From: Eopsaltria australis | Taxonomy: Eukaryota > Chordata > Aves > Passeriformes > Petroicidae | Direction of reading: 5' to 3' | DNA length: 64,000 nt | NCBI GenBank assembly: GCA_034509425.1 | Contig: JAVTVJ010000566.1 | Span: 1,226,953-1,290,952, forward strand | Part shown: positions 1 through 11,490 of the stretch, piece by piece | Layout of the letters: each line of letters begins with the position of its first letter | Position numbering within the stretch: the stretch's first letter is position 1 | Notes under the pieces: model-generated | Seen by the model: the letters and a program-made list of their open reading frames with translations, nothing else | Database searches by the model: none | Told to the model about the DNA's origin: nothing | Program-made: the position numbers and the translations under genes

Positions 1-185
1 TGGGGGGATGGATGGATGGGGGGATGGATGGATGGATGGGGGGATGGATGGATGGATGGGGGGATGGATGGATGGGGGGATGGATGGATGGGGGGATGGA
101 TGGATGGATGGGGGGATGGATGGATGGGGGGATGGATGGATGGGGGGATGGATGGATGGATGGATGGATGGATGGATGGATGGAC
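1..185. repeat. GGAT/GGGG satellite at the window edge
   Basis: A tandem array of GATG tetramers interrupted by runs of six G, giving a higher-order unit of two or three GATG steps plus a GGGG block. From about 140 to 183 it becomes a pure GGAT repeat. It is open in all three plus-strand frames, which produces Met-Asp-Gly-Trp peptides. Those are repeat artefacts, not protein. It continues off the left edge, so its full length is unknown. It lies in an intron of VGLL4. Confidence 0.95.
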
Positions 186-3100
186 AGAGAGAGGTAGGGG
201 CGGGCGATGGAGGGATGGGAGCTCTGTCCAGCTCAGAGCCCAGCTGTTTGTTTCAGAAGCCGGGTCCAAGCTGCGGGGTCACTGCAAATCAATGTTCTCT
301 CCGAGGGGAAGCCAAGGCAGGGGAGATGGAGGGAGGGATTGTGTTTGCTACCAAGAAATTACACGCTGCCTGGGCAGCCTTTCTCACAGTTTTCTGGGCA
401 CTGAGGACAGCTTTTCCAGAGCTCTTGGAAAAGCAAGAAGAAGCAGAGGTTCTTATTTTTGAAGTTATCTTGACAGTCGTGGGGTTGGAAGGGGTGAGCA
501 GTACCAAAGTTACACTCTGCTGCTCAAAGACCTTCACTTAGGGCTGCATCTTCCCCTACACCTACTGGTCCTTACATGAATCTCCCTTTTGACTACAACT
601 CCAGGTTCCTTCTCTATTTACTGCAGAGCAACAGAAGCAACTCAATCCTGACAAAACCCAGAAAAGACAGGAAAGTGCAGATGGGTTGGTAAAGCAAAGG
701 TAACAAAAAATATCAGCTGTGTGTTTGTGACCCAGCACTCACATCACACTGTCCCACAGGAGCCAGAAATCAAACCTCTCCCTGCATTACTGTGACACCA
801 TTCCCCAGTGGATTACCTGTTAAATCCTTCCCCGAAAAACATTTCCGCAGATCTCTACCCCTTATCACACATTCAAGATGTTCCACCCCATAATTAAGCA
901 GGCACTGTTTAGTTTTTAATGGAAGCAAACAGCAGTGCTGGGGGCAGTGGGACACTGCATTATTAATTAAAAGGTTTGGAAGCACATTCAGGTCATAAAT
1001 GGGCTCAGCACTGCACGAGCACAGCTGGACTGCTATTTCATTAAGTCTCTGATCCCAACTCATCCTCCAAAGAGAATATAAAAATTAACTGCCAGCATCT
1101 GTGGGCACATTCCTTTTATCCAACCCAGCAGGCTCTGATCTAAAGGAACAGACCTGGGGAGGTCCTGTGGCTCAGACAGGGGAACTTCAAATTCCTCCCA
1201 GCATGGTCTGCAAGGCCTCACTCCTTTTATCAGCTAAAAAGACTCAACTTCATCCACAGAAGAGGATTCCATCACCTCAGTTTGTGACCAAAGTCACAAT
1301 ATTTTCATCCAAAAGCTCCCATTTCCCCTCCACAACTGCTGAGCACAAAGCAAGGATCAAGTCCATAGAGCATCGGTTTAGAATCATTGTTTTTACCTGT
1401 TTAGCTGATTAATTACAGTTTTTATTTGCACTTCTCAAACAGGTAAAAGCAATTTTCTTTGCTAAGAGGTCACAGTAAGGTTTAGCAGCTATGGCAAAAT
1501 ATTCCCAGTGAGGCACTTGGAATGATGCTGTCAGCTTTTTATCCCAGACTTCTGAGAGTTCAACCAATTACTGCTCTTTAATCCCCACTGTAAATAAGGA
1601 TAACATCCACTGTTTATTTCACAGGAGTGCCTAAAAGTTTAATCAGTTTGGCTTCTGTGAGAGCAAGGATTCTGCAGAGAGGATTAAAAATATATGCAAA
1701 TGTGAGTATTAAGATGTCTGTTGTCATACTTGTTGCTAAATGCATCAGTTGAGAAACACTTGAACTCAAATAGGGTCATGTTCAATTTACTGCACTGCAA
1801 AGAAAAACTCAGAACTCAGCTGCTAAGGCAAACATAATGTACCTCAAAGCAGTCACAGTCTTAGATATTTGGACTTTTAAGGGTTTTTAAAGAAAGATAA
1901 CTGAATTTTTTTGGCGATGAGCTGAGTTAAATACATGGATTATCTAACATTTGTGAGAGTAGCATTTTCGAAGATGTAAAGCTCAGCCAAAGCTCTGTAA
2001 AAACTAATGCTGGAATTCCTATTTTTGCCACCTTTGGTAAAGAGTTCAGTGTGATGCCTGCAGCAGGACAAGAGCAGAGTGTTCACCTCTGGCTTTGGAG
2101 TGTTCAGCAGGAAAAGTGTGCACGTCAGCAGTGCCCCAGCTGGCCCGAGGAGATTTAATCCACACCAACCACAGAGTGGCTGCAAAAGCTCCGAGATGCC
2201 CCAGCAGGAAAACTGCAGGGTGGGGGTTAAACAAGCACCAGTGCACACCAGATGGCTGAACAGGACATCTAAAAAAGACCCAGAGCATGAGGAAGAATAT
2301 TAAATAAAAAAAAATCCACTTCAATGCCATAAATATTTATACTAAATCCAAGGAACTGGCTGGGTTCAGACTTGTCCTATATGAATCATCCAGCACTTCC
2401 CTCACCCCGTCTTCATTTCATTTCTGGATAAAAGCACCACAGAGGAGGTGCCACAGTTGTGTCAACTTCTTTTTCTACATGGTAAGAGCAGTTTTTGTCG
2501 AGCTGCTTTGGGAGATGTTGCTTTCCAAAGAATATAAACAGAACAACTAATAGTCCTATTTTACTTGGCCAGCTCTTGTGTGGCATTGACTGATCTTCCC
2601 AGATAATTTACATTCATAGAAATAATTTCCTTTCCCCTTGACAACTTTAATTTTCTTTACAGGGCCATTTAATTACAACCAGCAGAGCATCACAGAGAAA
2701 GCAACTCCAATGTTGTAATCAGGACCCAAGAAACCATCATTTTCTGAAAGGTTCTGCTCCGAAAGTATCCAAACCTGCTACTGTCACAAGTATCTTCATT
2801 TACTTTCAGAAGTGACACTTACTCACCATTAGCAATTAAATAACAAAACTGGAGGATTCAATACAATCTCTAAAGTGCAAGCACAGTGTGTTGATTGCAT
2901 TTGTAAAATAAGTAAAACCCCACTTACTGCCAAAAGAACAGCAGCTACTCAAAAAGATCCATTTGGCAGCTTTGGGTTTCGCTCTTCTCATGCAAAAGAT
3001 GGGCATTTTGTAGGTTGTAAGTACAAAGGCTATTGCCAACCTGCTGTTCTGGGATTTTGAATTAAAGCAAAACATAATAAATGTTCCAAGTTGGTTTATA

Positions 3101-4126
3101 TTCCCATACATTGGTTTATATTCCCATACAGCACTGCCATTCCTACCCAGGGCAAAAAAAATCACTAAAGCTCCCTCACATCTAACTACAACCCATATTT
3201 AAAGGCAAAAAAAAAATCCCCTATTTCTGCATGCTGAGGAATAAATATTAAGCCTCACAAAGCAGGAAAGTGCAGTGCTGAGAGGTTTCCATGCCTGCCC
3301 TGTCAAATGGGTTTCCAGGAAAAACTACTGCTTTTTAAACACAACTGGTTCCAAACTTTTCCTGGGAGAGCAAATGTATTTCCTGGAACCTGCTAGCAAC
3401 ATTTGGAAGAATAGGAGGAAAGTTACACACTGCAGTGCCTGGTTCTCACAGCTGACAGGGAACGCTCCGGAGTGATGAGGAGTAAAAAGGAACATGTCTT
3501 TAAGTAATCAGAGACTCTTGTAACAAGGGGAATTAGGAAAGGACACAGGTTTTGTGAGGGAACTGAGCTGCCAAAGGCAACTTCTCTTCCTCCCCGTGTG
3601 CCACAAAGGCTGCGATATTCTACTTTATCCCAAATATTATCTGCCACTTTGTGAAGGATGAGCTTTTCCTCCAAAACCAAAATGAGGCACACAACACTTT
3701 TGGGGGGAAAATCATACCAAGTCCTACTACATTTGACAAATTCTTGCTTTCAACACATGAAACAACAGTTTAAAAGAAAAGAGAAAAAAAATCTGATACC
3801 AACCAGTGCCGTGAAATTTAGGCAAGGAAACATTCTAAACTCGTGATAAAAAAAAAAACTGATACTAACCAGTGGTGTGAAACTCAGATAAGGAATGGTT
3901 CTAACCTCAGTTTCACACTTTTGTCCCCACCACTACCATCACCCTGAGAGTTAAGGACTGCCATTCCTATTAAAACAAGATCTTCGGTGAAGTCCCATCA
4001 CCTCACTGAGGTTTCTGGGTGACTCTTTCTTTGGCTGTGGCGGTGCTGGGTACCTCAGCTTCCCCAAGGTTGCACAAGAAGCTCTACTGAGACATTTCTT
4101 AACAAGGAATGACCTTTTCTAAGGGA
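186..4126 (-). other. VGLL4: VGLL4 intron, no gene seen
   Basis: Intronic sequence of the minus-strand gene VGLL4, downstream of its alternative first coding exon. I see no splice-bounded open frame resembling a known protein. The remaining VGLL4 coding exons, including the conserved stretch just after the first exon, are not here and must lie off the left edge. The sequence is AT-rich with short homopolymers. A perfect 20-bp tandem duplication lies at 3091-3130. Assignment as intron follows from the exon at 10582-10663 and its donor. Confidence 0.75.
3091..3130. repeat. Perfect 20-bp tandem duplication
   Basis: The unit ttggtttatattcccataca occurs twice back to back with no mismatch. This suggests a recent replication-slippage duplication in the VGLL4 intron. 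Confidence 0.95.
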
Positions 4127-4368
4127 ATGGCCTCAAGTTGCATCAGGGGAGGGTCAGGTTGGATCTCAGGGAAAGGTTCTACCCCAGAGGGTGCTGGGCA
4201 CTGCCCAGGCTCCCCAGGGAACGGGCACAGCCCTGAGGCTGCCAGAGCTCCAGGAGCTCTCAAGGGTGCACAGGGTGGGATTTTGGGGTGTCTGTGCAGG
4301 GACAGGGGTTGGATCCATGAACCCTGTGCGTCCCTTCCAGCTCAGGACATTCTGTGATTCTGTGAACT
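4127..4368 (+). mobile_element. CR1 LINE 3' end, sense on plus strand
   Basis: The block starts with aatggcctcaagttgcatca, then ggggagggtcaggttgga, as in the 3' UTR of avian CR1 elements. It ends with cccttccagctcaggacatt and two copies of the terminal octamer-like attctgtg/attctgtg. The middle (summary of gain, ggttggatccatgaacc) also follows the family layout. It is a 5'-truncated, diverged copy, as is normal for CR1. It has no intact coding region. Family identity is by recognition, not alignment. Confidence 0.88.
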
Positions 4369-7300
4369 GAAGTCCCCCAAGCTCACATTACCCTACAATC
4401 CGCGCCAGCTACTTCTGCTACTAAGACCAAACCTCTTCTAGCTCCATCCATCAGTGACGTGAGGTTTAAAGTGGGCAGAGCTAATCCTAATTAAGAGCTC
4501 AACTGCCTGTTGAGTGCCCTGGAGGATCCATGTCCCCCCATCCATCCCAGAACACACACCAGGGCTCCCCGAGCCCACTTGTAGGGACAGGCTGAGAATG
4601 AGAACATCTGAAAAAGCTGTGAGACAAAGCACTGGGGACAATCTGCCCCCAGGAAATCCAGAGAAAGCCTGGTGGCACTTTTGGTATCCGTTCCTGCCCC
4701 TCAGCCTCATCCCAGAGCTCTCCCCAAAGGCAGGGCCAAACAATGCCCCTGTGTGTGCAGCTCTCAGTGCTGATCTGGGCAGCGATTTCCAGGGAGATGA
4801 TCCAGGCTGCAGGAAAAACTGGCTGCCTTTAAAGGAGGAATTCAACCCCAAACCCCTCACAATTCTTTTACACTGTGGAAGCATAAAGCTATTTTTGTAA
4901 ACACTCCTCCAGGAACTTGTGTTCACCACTACCTCTCACTGTTATCAGGGAGAAATTATAGGCTCTGTCCTGCTGGATTATTGTCAGTGTAAACAACTTT
5001 GCTAAATTGCTTGGCACTCTGGCTGCATGCAGCATGTTCAAATTCTGGAGCCTATTCAGCCAAAATCAAATATAAAGGCCCATCTGTATTAAAGCTCGAG
5101 AAGAAATTAATAGACAACTATTTTCATGCAAAGCAGATATTTAAAAAAGGCAAAGCCAATACATATGGATGAACTTTTTCATTCATAATTTTAGATGCCA
5201 CACAATGAAGACTGTTGTTTAAGCTTTATTTTTTCTCTAACAGCTCTCCATACAATACAGTGCATTGTTCAGACTCTGGAGCAATTTAAGCTTTTTCAAT
5301 GTCTCCTAAAATCCCTGGATTTATATCCAAAGAGACCTGGCACTGTAACAAATTTGACTTGTGAGTAACAAGTTACAGCCTTTAAGCAAATTGCTCATTA
5401 ACACAGAATTCAACTTACTGCTACAAACCTCACTACCTTTTATCTCAGGAAAAAAAATATGCTGCCTATCTTATCTACTGAAAGCTGTGGGATAACACTC
5501 TATTATATTTGGGTTTTTAATTTCCTTGTTTGAGTTCTCAGTACAAATGCTGAACTAGCATCCAGGCTGAGAACAACAGAACTCCAGGGGGAAAAGAAAA
5601 AGGTTAAGTATGACCTAAATCTATCCTGCCTTTGATGAACGAGGAAAATAAACTGAATTTTGATGTCAGTCCTGAAGAGGATATTCCCAACTCCATGCTA
5701 GGAGGAAATGAGCAAGGAAAGCCCAACTGTGAAGCTGGGGCTCTTTGTTTTTTTCCTGAAGATGAAAGAGCTTGAAAAAGCAAAAGCCACAGAATGCTCT
5801 ATAAATGGGGAACGTTTTGTAGGTGCATCTTAATTTACATGGCTTTGAAGAGAAATTTTACACTGCCTTACAAATAAGAACACTTAATTCGCCGTGAAGG
5901 AGATTCTTATCCAATTCTTAGAGAAGAATAGTGCTCAAGTCATTTTACACATTTAGAAACTAAACTTTGGAGTTAATAGGAGAAACTGATGTTACAAATG
6001 CAGAGAAAAATGCAAGGTCAGCAGAGAGAGCTGATGGAAACTCTTCTTTAGAACTTAAGAAAACACAGGGCATTTCATTAAAAAGCAAATGAAGTTAGCA
6101 GAATCTGTGAGAGCAAACATCTGAAGTGGCCTTTTGGGGAAGACAGACACATTTTCAGGATGCCTTGCAGTGCCCTGAGAGGACACCCAGCTCTGCAAGC
6201 CAAGCTCCAGCCTTACAGGAAGTCAGTGAAATAATTATGTAATATGCCACTAACTAATGAAAGCTGTCCTGAAACCAAAAAGGGGTGTTTTGCTAGAAAT
6301 CTGGATCCAATTTTCTTCATTAAAAAAAAATAAATCCCAGTCTTCAGGACTGTCCAGAGAACTCTACATAACTATTTTGAGTGCTCCAAGTAACATGCCT
6401 GGGGGATTTCTTAGCATCTTATTGCATTTTATACCTTTCCCAGCACAGCAGTTCCAGCCCTGAGAATGCAGCAATAACCCAGAGCATCTGAAAGTGGGAG
6501 AGAGAGAGAGAGAGAGGAAGGAAGGCAGGAATCTGCCTTCCAACACACCACCATCTGTGATAAACAACAGAATGAACCAAATCTGCCTGGAGACTGCACC
6601 TCCTCATGAATATTCCGTGGGAAAGCAGGAGCCAGAACTGGCTGGACAGCCCTGGAGTCAAAAAGCAGCATCACCTGCGCTGTGTTTTGTTTAACTCTGA
6701 GCACCCACAGGGCTGAGAAGGAATACTGAGCAGGAATTAAGTGAGTTTCCAGCACAAAACAAGCTGCAGATGTTGCAGCCCTGAATACCTGGCCGGATCA
6801 AGTGGCTGTCATTGGATAGGGAGCGCTGGGAATGCCAGGCTGCCTTAGAATGGAGCTGCTCCCTCCTGGCCTCTGCACCTCAGCCAGGGCTCCCAGGAGC
6901 TTCCTCATGGCCCTGAGCTCATTAGGGAGAAAACAATGATCTGAAAGCACTCCTCATTAAACTGGCCATTGTTGATCACTGGCAGCAAATGTTTAGTGGA
7001 AGAATATCAGATGTGTTCACGCTAAGGATGAGCATCCAGATGCCAAGGCAACAATTCTCCAATTATTTATTCTTTTCTTTCCTGTTGCACCGAAACTATT
7101 ACAGTAAATTGCTTGAAATGGTTAATCATCACAAATGTAACTGTCATTTTCCATTGGTGAGCACTAAGCATTCTCATTTGATCGATTTAAAAATTTTCTT
7201 TCACTGGAGAGGGGGACAAAACTCAAATGTCTTCTTTAAGCAACTTGTTAATTGCCACAAACTCATTAAAATTCAGATTTTCCCCCAAAAGTATCAGTTG

Positions 7301-7564
7301 TATTTGAAATTACCATGGGGACTCAAAGCTAATAACGAGATTAAGAAAACCCTCCAAAGGACACAAATTATCAGTGTAAAACAAACAACCTTGAGCAAAG
7401 GAAATGGCTTTATCCTGTGCTTCAGAGTTGTGGTCCCCCTTTCAAAAACGTTTTCCCCTCCTCTCTGGTTATAATCCTTTTCCTGGCTGTGTCTGTTTTA
7501 TTTACATGAGTGTGCAGAAATTTCCAAGAGGCTACAAAGTAATCATCTAGAAACCTCTTGTTCA
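4369..7564 (-). other. VGLL4: VGLL4 intron, no gene seen
   Basis: AT-rich intronic sequence. Open frames exist on both strands around 4438-4929, but they overlap in GC-richer DNA directly after the CR1 copy and resemble no protein I know. A GA dinucleotide run lies at about 6496-6520. The part at about 4970-6250 is repeat-poor, even AT-rich sequence that could hide conserved non-coding elements, but sequence alone cannot show that. Confidence 0.6.
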
Positions 7565-7690
7565 AAACCAGCCTCAGCCAGGGTGGGATGCTCAGGGCTC
7601 CAAGTGGGATTTGAGCATCTCCAAAGGTGGGGACTCCACAGCCTCTCTGGAGAACCTGAGCCAGCGTTACACCAACCTCACAACAAAAAA
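7565..7690 (-). mobile_element. CR1 LINE fragment, antisense to plus strand
   Basis: On the plus strand this reads as the reverse complement of the CR1 3' region. It has a block with gatgctcagggctccaagtg, then gagcatctccaaaggtgggg, then actccacagcctctctggag, then a cctgagccagcg block. These match the order seen in antisense CR1 copies (pieces encoding the 'ggttgcccagagaggttgtggat' region in sense). It is diverged and lacks the 3' terminal repeats, so it is an internal fragment. Confidence 0.82.
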
Positions 7691-9719
7691 TAAAGGAAAT
7701 CATCCCATGTTTGAGAGAACAGCCAACCTCAGGTGAGGTTCTACCTGCAGAGCTGAACCTGCAGCACAGCCTCCCTTCTGAACATTAATAGGAGAACTTC
7801 CAGATCCCATCTGAGTTATCCCCAGTTGCTCTCTTGCCCCAGACCTCCAGAGAGGAGGCCAAAATCAGAAATGAGTTTAATGAACTGAACAGCACCTGGA
7901 CAATGCTTCCATGCTGCAAACTCCACGGCTGGAGTGTGATCATGAATGGCACAATTTAGGAACAGACTGAGATGAAGACACAGCTGAGGTTTTCAGGATG
8001 TTCCTGCCCCTCCCAGCCAGGGAAGCCTTTCCAGGGCTGGCATCATCTGGAGCTCACAGATAACAAATTGCTGTCTGTGACTCTTGCTGGGCAGGAAAAA
8101 GCAGGACTCCTCTCTGGATGCAAATTACACTCCTCTGCTCCATGCTGGACTAAAGCATGACCAAATGCCCATGGTGGAAGAACTTTTCCTATTTCTCAGG
8201 TACCAACACATCTCTGATCCACAGGTTGCAGCTGCAAATCCAACAGTTCCAGTGCCAGAAGAGTAAAACCACCAGTAAACTTCATAAAACACACTGACAC
8301 ATTTCACCAGCACACCAACCACCTCAAAAAGCAAAACCAAATGTTTCAGGAGAGAATCTAAAGGAAAAAGGAACGCATCTATTTCCCGTAGGCCCATCAT
8401 TCTTTCCTCTGAGATTTCAAACTTGTTTTCCCATCACACAATGGATTTGTATCTCATCCTACATCTTCAAAAGTACCTTCCAGAAAGGCATCAATTCATA
8501 AGCAGTTCAAGTGTGGCCTTCAATAAACCCTAATTAATTGCGTTTGAAAGGTTGTTTTGTTGTCAGTGTAGTTACTACTGCAACAGTGTCCCTGGAAAGA
8601 CAAGATCCATCACTGTTGACACAACTCACTTACAAAATAAATACCATGGGAGAGCTCTGGAAGATCCGTGGGCATCTCCAAAACACCCTTTGAGTTCAGA
8701 GCAGATGTTGCCAGTGTTTACACTTTTGAAACCATTGGGATATAAACACCTCACTATAAACACCACTGAAGTTTTGCTTTTCCTTTCTTCGTTTTGTGTG
8801 TGTTTATTTTAGTGTTAAAAATGTTAACTTCCAGAATAAAGAAAATAGCAACAGATGTCTAACCTAAACAAAAACTGCCCCAGTAGAGTGTATCCCTTAA
8901 GCTGTTCTTTTTCTTTTGAACTATTAAAGCTAAGATCTGGTTAAATAACGATTACTGGAGGAGAGGGTGGGGGGAAAAAAGGGGGGGGGCTGAAAAGAAT
9001 CTTCCATAAATATTAGGCATAATTACAATGAATTGAACTAATGAGCCAAAACTACAGAGCAACAAAGCTTAGTCAACAAAACACTCAGAAAGATGTATTA
9101 CGTAAATAAAGCTTTGCATAAAATCCCATGGTCTTCATCAGAAGTTACCAACTGCTTCCAAAGAAAACACTAATTATTGCAGAAAGCAGTGAAAAAGTTA
9201 AAGGATCCTGAAAGTTGTTTTTCCTTTTTTTTTTTTTTTTTTTTTTGTCTTTTAAACGAGTTTTCTTGCTCTAACAAAGAAAGCATGGGATAAGAAAAAA
9301 GTTGAGAACTCAGCTCCGTGGAACCCCAGCTTTGTATTATTCAGCTCAACCTTCTGTAAGAGTTTTATCCAAATGAACATATACATATTTGTGCAGGAAA
9401 GAAAAAGAAGGGCAAAAGGAGAAACAAAGATATTAACAGTACAACAGGGAGCCCCTCCACTTCCTGAAGGGAAGAAATGTGGCCATGCTAGTTTCGGGAT
9501 AGAAAAGACTGTAATTCTGTAATTTCCAAAGTGAAATTCAGCTGCTTGTTTTCTGGCCTGGTCTTTTTTTGAGCAGTGTGACCAAGATATCTCCTTGGCT
9601 TGAGCACACTCCTCACTGTTTCTTTCCTGACAACTCCAGCAAGTTTATTTTCCGAACGAACATGGAAAACGTTCCTGCTGAATCAGAAAAAAAAAAAAAA
9701 AAAAAAAAAAAGCAAAGCT
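7691..9719 (-). other. VGLL4: VGLL4 intron with homopolymer runs
   Basis: Intronic sequence without a recognisable exon. It contains a purine-rich stretch with a nine-G run (about 8958-8990), a 22-T run (9225-9246) and a 25-A run (9687-9711) just before the CpG island. Short open frames on both strands have no recognisable product. Confidence 0.65.
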
Positions 9720-10130
9720 TTTCGCGGCGCTTGTGTGTGGCTACAGCAAAAGCAGCGCCGCTGCCAAGCCGAGTTAGCTCAGTGGTGCCTTTCTCTCCAG
9801 GCAAAGCCAAGCCATAACCGCTGCTCGCAGCCGCACGTAGAGAAAACTCGGCGGAGATGAAGAAACTGATTTTGCCCTGTTACCTCAGGCGCCTTCCCAG
9901 CAGGGCTGGGAGGGCTGGCAGCGTGAGGGCAGCGAGCCCCAGCCCCGCCGGACAGCGGGGAGCCCCGCTGGACACAGCGGGCGTTGTGTAATCCCCGGCG
10001 GGGCCGCGGCCGGGGCGGTGCTGGGGGCCGGACAATGGCCACGGCCCCGCGGGGACACGGCGGACACGCCGGACACTCGGCCGGGCCCACGCGTGTCCGG
10101 CCGCGGCCCAGCCCCGCGGCGCCGGAGAGA

Positions 10131-10250
10131 CGGACAAACCCGAGATGGACAAACCCGAGACGGACAAACCCGAGATGGACAAACCCGAGACGGACAAACC
10201 CGAGACGGACAAACCCCCGATGGACAAACCCGAGACGGACACATCCCCGC
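10131..10250. repeat. 15-bp minisatellite, eight copies
   Basis: Eight consecutive 15-bp units of the form YGGACAAACCCGAGA. Copies alternate between C and T at the first base, and units 6 and 8 diverge. As the unit is a multiple of three and lacks stops, several frames on both strands read through as Thr-Asn-Pro or Gly-Leu-Ser type repeats. These are not real proteins. It lies in the CpG island about 330 bp into the VGLL4 intron, downstream of the exon donor. Confidence 0.95.
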
Positions 10251-10325
10251 CCGCCCCCCGGTCTCGAGTGCCAGCAGTGCCCCCTGAGAGGGACAGGAAA
10301 GTTGGCGCTGAAAAGGCGGCTGGTT

Positions 10326-10380
10326 AAAAAAAAAAAAAAAAAAAAAAAATTAAAAAAAAAAAATAAGAGAAAAAAAAATC
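10326..10380. repeat. Long interrupted poly(A) run
   Basis: A run of about 24 A, then tt, then another A run and a short A-rich tail, within the CpG island. On the transcribed minus strand it is a poly(U) stretch about 200 nt after the VGLL4 donor. It might be the tail of an old retrocopy, but nothing recognisable precedes it. Confidence 0.9.
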
Positions 10381-10581
10381 ACACGGAAAGAAAGAAATCC
10401 CTGCCCTGAAACAAAGCTCTGACAACAGCCCGCGGGGCGTCCCGCACCGGCGATGTGCAAAAACATCCTCGCTGACAAACAGCGAGCACCGCTCCGAGAA
10501 GGATCCAACCCTCCCTGTGAGAGGGATCCATTCCCTGCCCCTGCGAAGGCACCGCCGGTATCCCTGGCGAGGCACCATTAC

Positions 10582-10663
10582 CTTCGTAGCACAGGATGCC
10601 GATATTGTTGTTCATCTTGTCCAAGTACTGGTAGTTCAACAGGTCCATCCTCATAAACAGCAT
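10582..10663 (-). CDS. VGLL4: VGLL4 alternative first coding exon (MLFM isoform)
   Basis: VGLL4 (vestigial-like 4) is a nuclear TEAD-binding cofactor that competes with YAP/TAZ; its two TONDU motifs lie near the C-terminus, outside the window. Read on the minus strand, the exon starts at ATG (10663-10661) and encodes 27 residues, beginning MLFMRMDLLNYQY and ending MNNNIGILCYE plus one base. This matches the N-terminus I recall for one mammalian VGLL4 isoform, with one Lys-to-Arg change near the start. The exon ends GAAG before GTAATG, a good donor. The first phase-1 base fits the glycine codon that follows in the known protein. A pyrimidine-rich stretch ending CTCCGCCAG just upstream (AG at 10673-10672) could be a 3' splice site. 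The exon would then be 10582-10671, joined to an upstream non-coding exon. Otherwise, transcription starts in the island itself. The next coding exon is off the left edge. Confidence 0.92.
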
Positions 10664-11140
10664 TTATCGGGCTGGCGGAGAGGAGCGGCTCCGGGAGGGG
10701 GAGGCAGACGGTGCCGAGGCGCTCCCGGCTTCCAAAGCCCAGCAGAGGCCCAGCCTGGAGCGGGTCGGGAAGGGGGAGCGGGGCTCCGGCAGCCCGAGGA
10801 ACGCGCTGCGGGGCGGGGGGGGCGGGAGCCTGCGGGGGCTTCCCGAGGGGTTCTTCCAAGTTTAAAAAAAAAAAAAAAATTAAAAATAATGAAAAATAAG
10901 AGCAAAGTAAAAGCAAAGCGGAGGCGGCGGGGCAGGGCAGGCAGGCGGGGAGGGAGGAGGGCGCAGCCCGCTGCGAGCGCCGGCGCTGACAGCGGCAGTG
11001 CCCGGCACTGCCCGCCGGGCCCCGCTCCCAGCCCGCTGCCCTCAGAGCCCGGCCCGCCCCGCGCAGGCGCTGCCCGCCCCGCTGCTTTGTGCTCCGAGCG
11101 GGGAGCGGGGGGCGGCCGCGGCAAGCAGGGAGCCAGCCAC

Positions 11141-11170
11141 GGAGGGAGGGAGGGAGGGAAGGAGGGAGGG
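11141..11170. promoter_or_regulatory. GGGA run, potential G-quadruplex
   Basis: Six or more GGG tracts separated by single A or AA, on the plus strand. This fits the standard four-tract quadruplex pattern. On the minus strand, which is the VGLL4 coding strand, it is C-rich. It lies about 480-510 bp upstream of the VGLL4 start codon. Confidence 0.6.
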
Positions 11171-11434
11171 CACGGCCGCGTCAGAGCCGCTCGCACAGGA
11201 AACAGCGGCGGCAGGAGGAGGAGGAGGAGGAGGCGGCGGCTGCGAGGGGAGGAAGCGGCGCTGAGGGGCCTCCTCCGGGCACGGGCGGCAGCGCGGCGGC
11301 TTGCGGGGGGATGCTGAGCCTTCGGTTTAAAACTAATTCTGCCTCTCCAACGCCGGTTTAATTCCCTAGCAGAGCCTCACATATCCCCAGTTCCTTACAG
11401 CCAGAAGTAATGCGGTTCTACAGCAACGGCAGCC

Positions 11435-11490
11435 ATGGAATCACGGGATGGCATCACAGGAATGACAGATGGAATCACAGGAATGAGAGA
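11435..11490. promoter_or_regulatory. Short repeat with two TEAD-type GGAATG motifs
   Basis: The phrase atggaatcacaggaatga recurs here with small changes (atggaatcacgggatgg, catcacaggaatgaca, atggaatcacaggaatgag). It contains GGAATG, the core of the TEAD site, at 11459-11464 and 11480-11485, 21 bp apart. It lies about 0.8 kb upstream of the VGLL4 first coding exon. TEAD binding is inference; the core is only six bases and is common by chance. Confidence 0.35.

Larger units (their letters stand above)
9720..11320 (-). promoter_or_regulatory. VGLL4: CpG island around VGLL4 first coding exon
   Basis: GC content and CpG density rise sharply from about 9720 and fall after about 11310. Minus-strand transcription would enter from the right, so 10664-11320 is the 5' flank of the exon at 10582-10663. 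It has GC boxes at about 10809-10826, a GGGA run at 11141-11170 and a GGA run at about 11212-11233. Long A runs interrupt the island (10326-10362 and about 10864-10880), as does a 15-bp minisatellite (10131-10250). It likely serves as an internal promoter for the MLFM isoform, but this is inference. The many long open frames on both strands here reflect GC bias, not genes. Confidence 0.8.

Noticed and set aside
8..541. Met-Asp-Gly-Trp repeat protein frames on the plus strand
   Set aside because: They are translations of the GGAT satellite in all three frames, with no splice or start context.
1..10581. Search for the alternative VGLL4 first exon (METPLDVL type) and the next common coding exon
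   Set aside because: I found no minus-strand sequence encoding either. They are presumably to the left of the window.
9880..11317. Long open frames on both strands in the first CpG island (up to 266 codons)
   Set aside because: They overlap each other in several frames and arise from high GC and the 15-bp repeat. Only the short VGLL4 exon matches a known protein.
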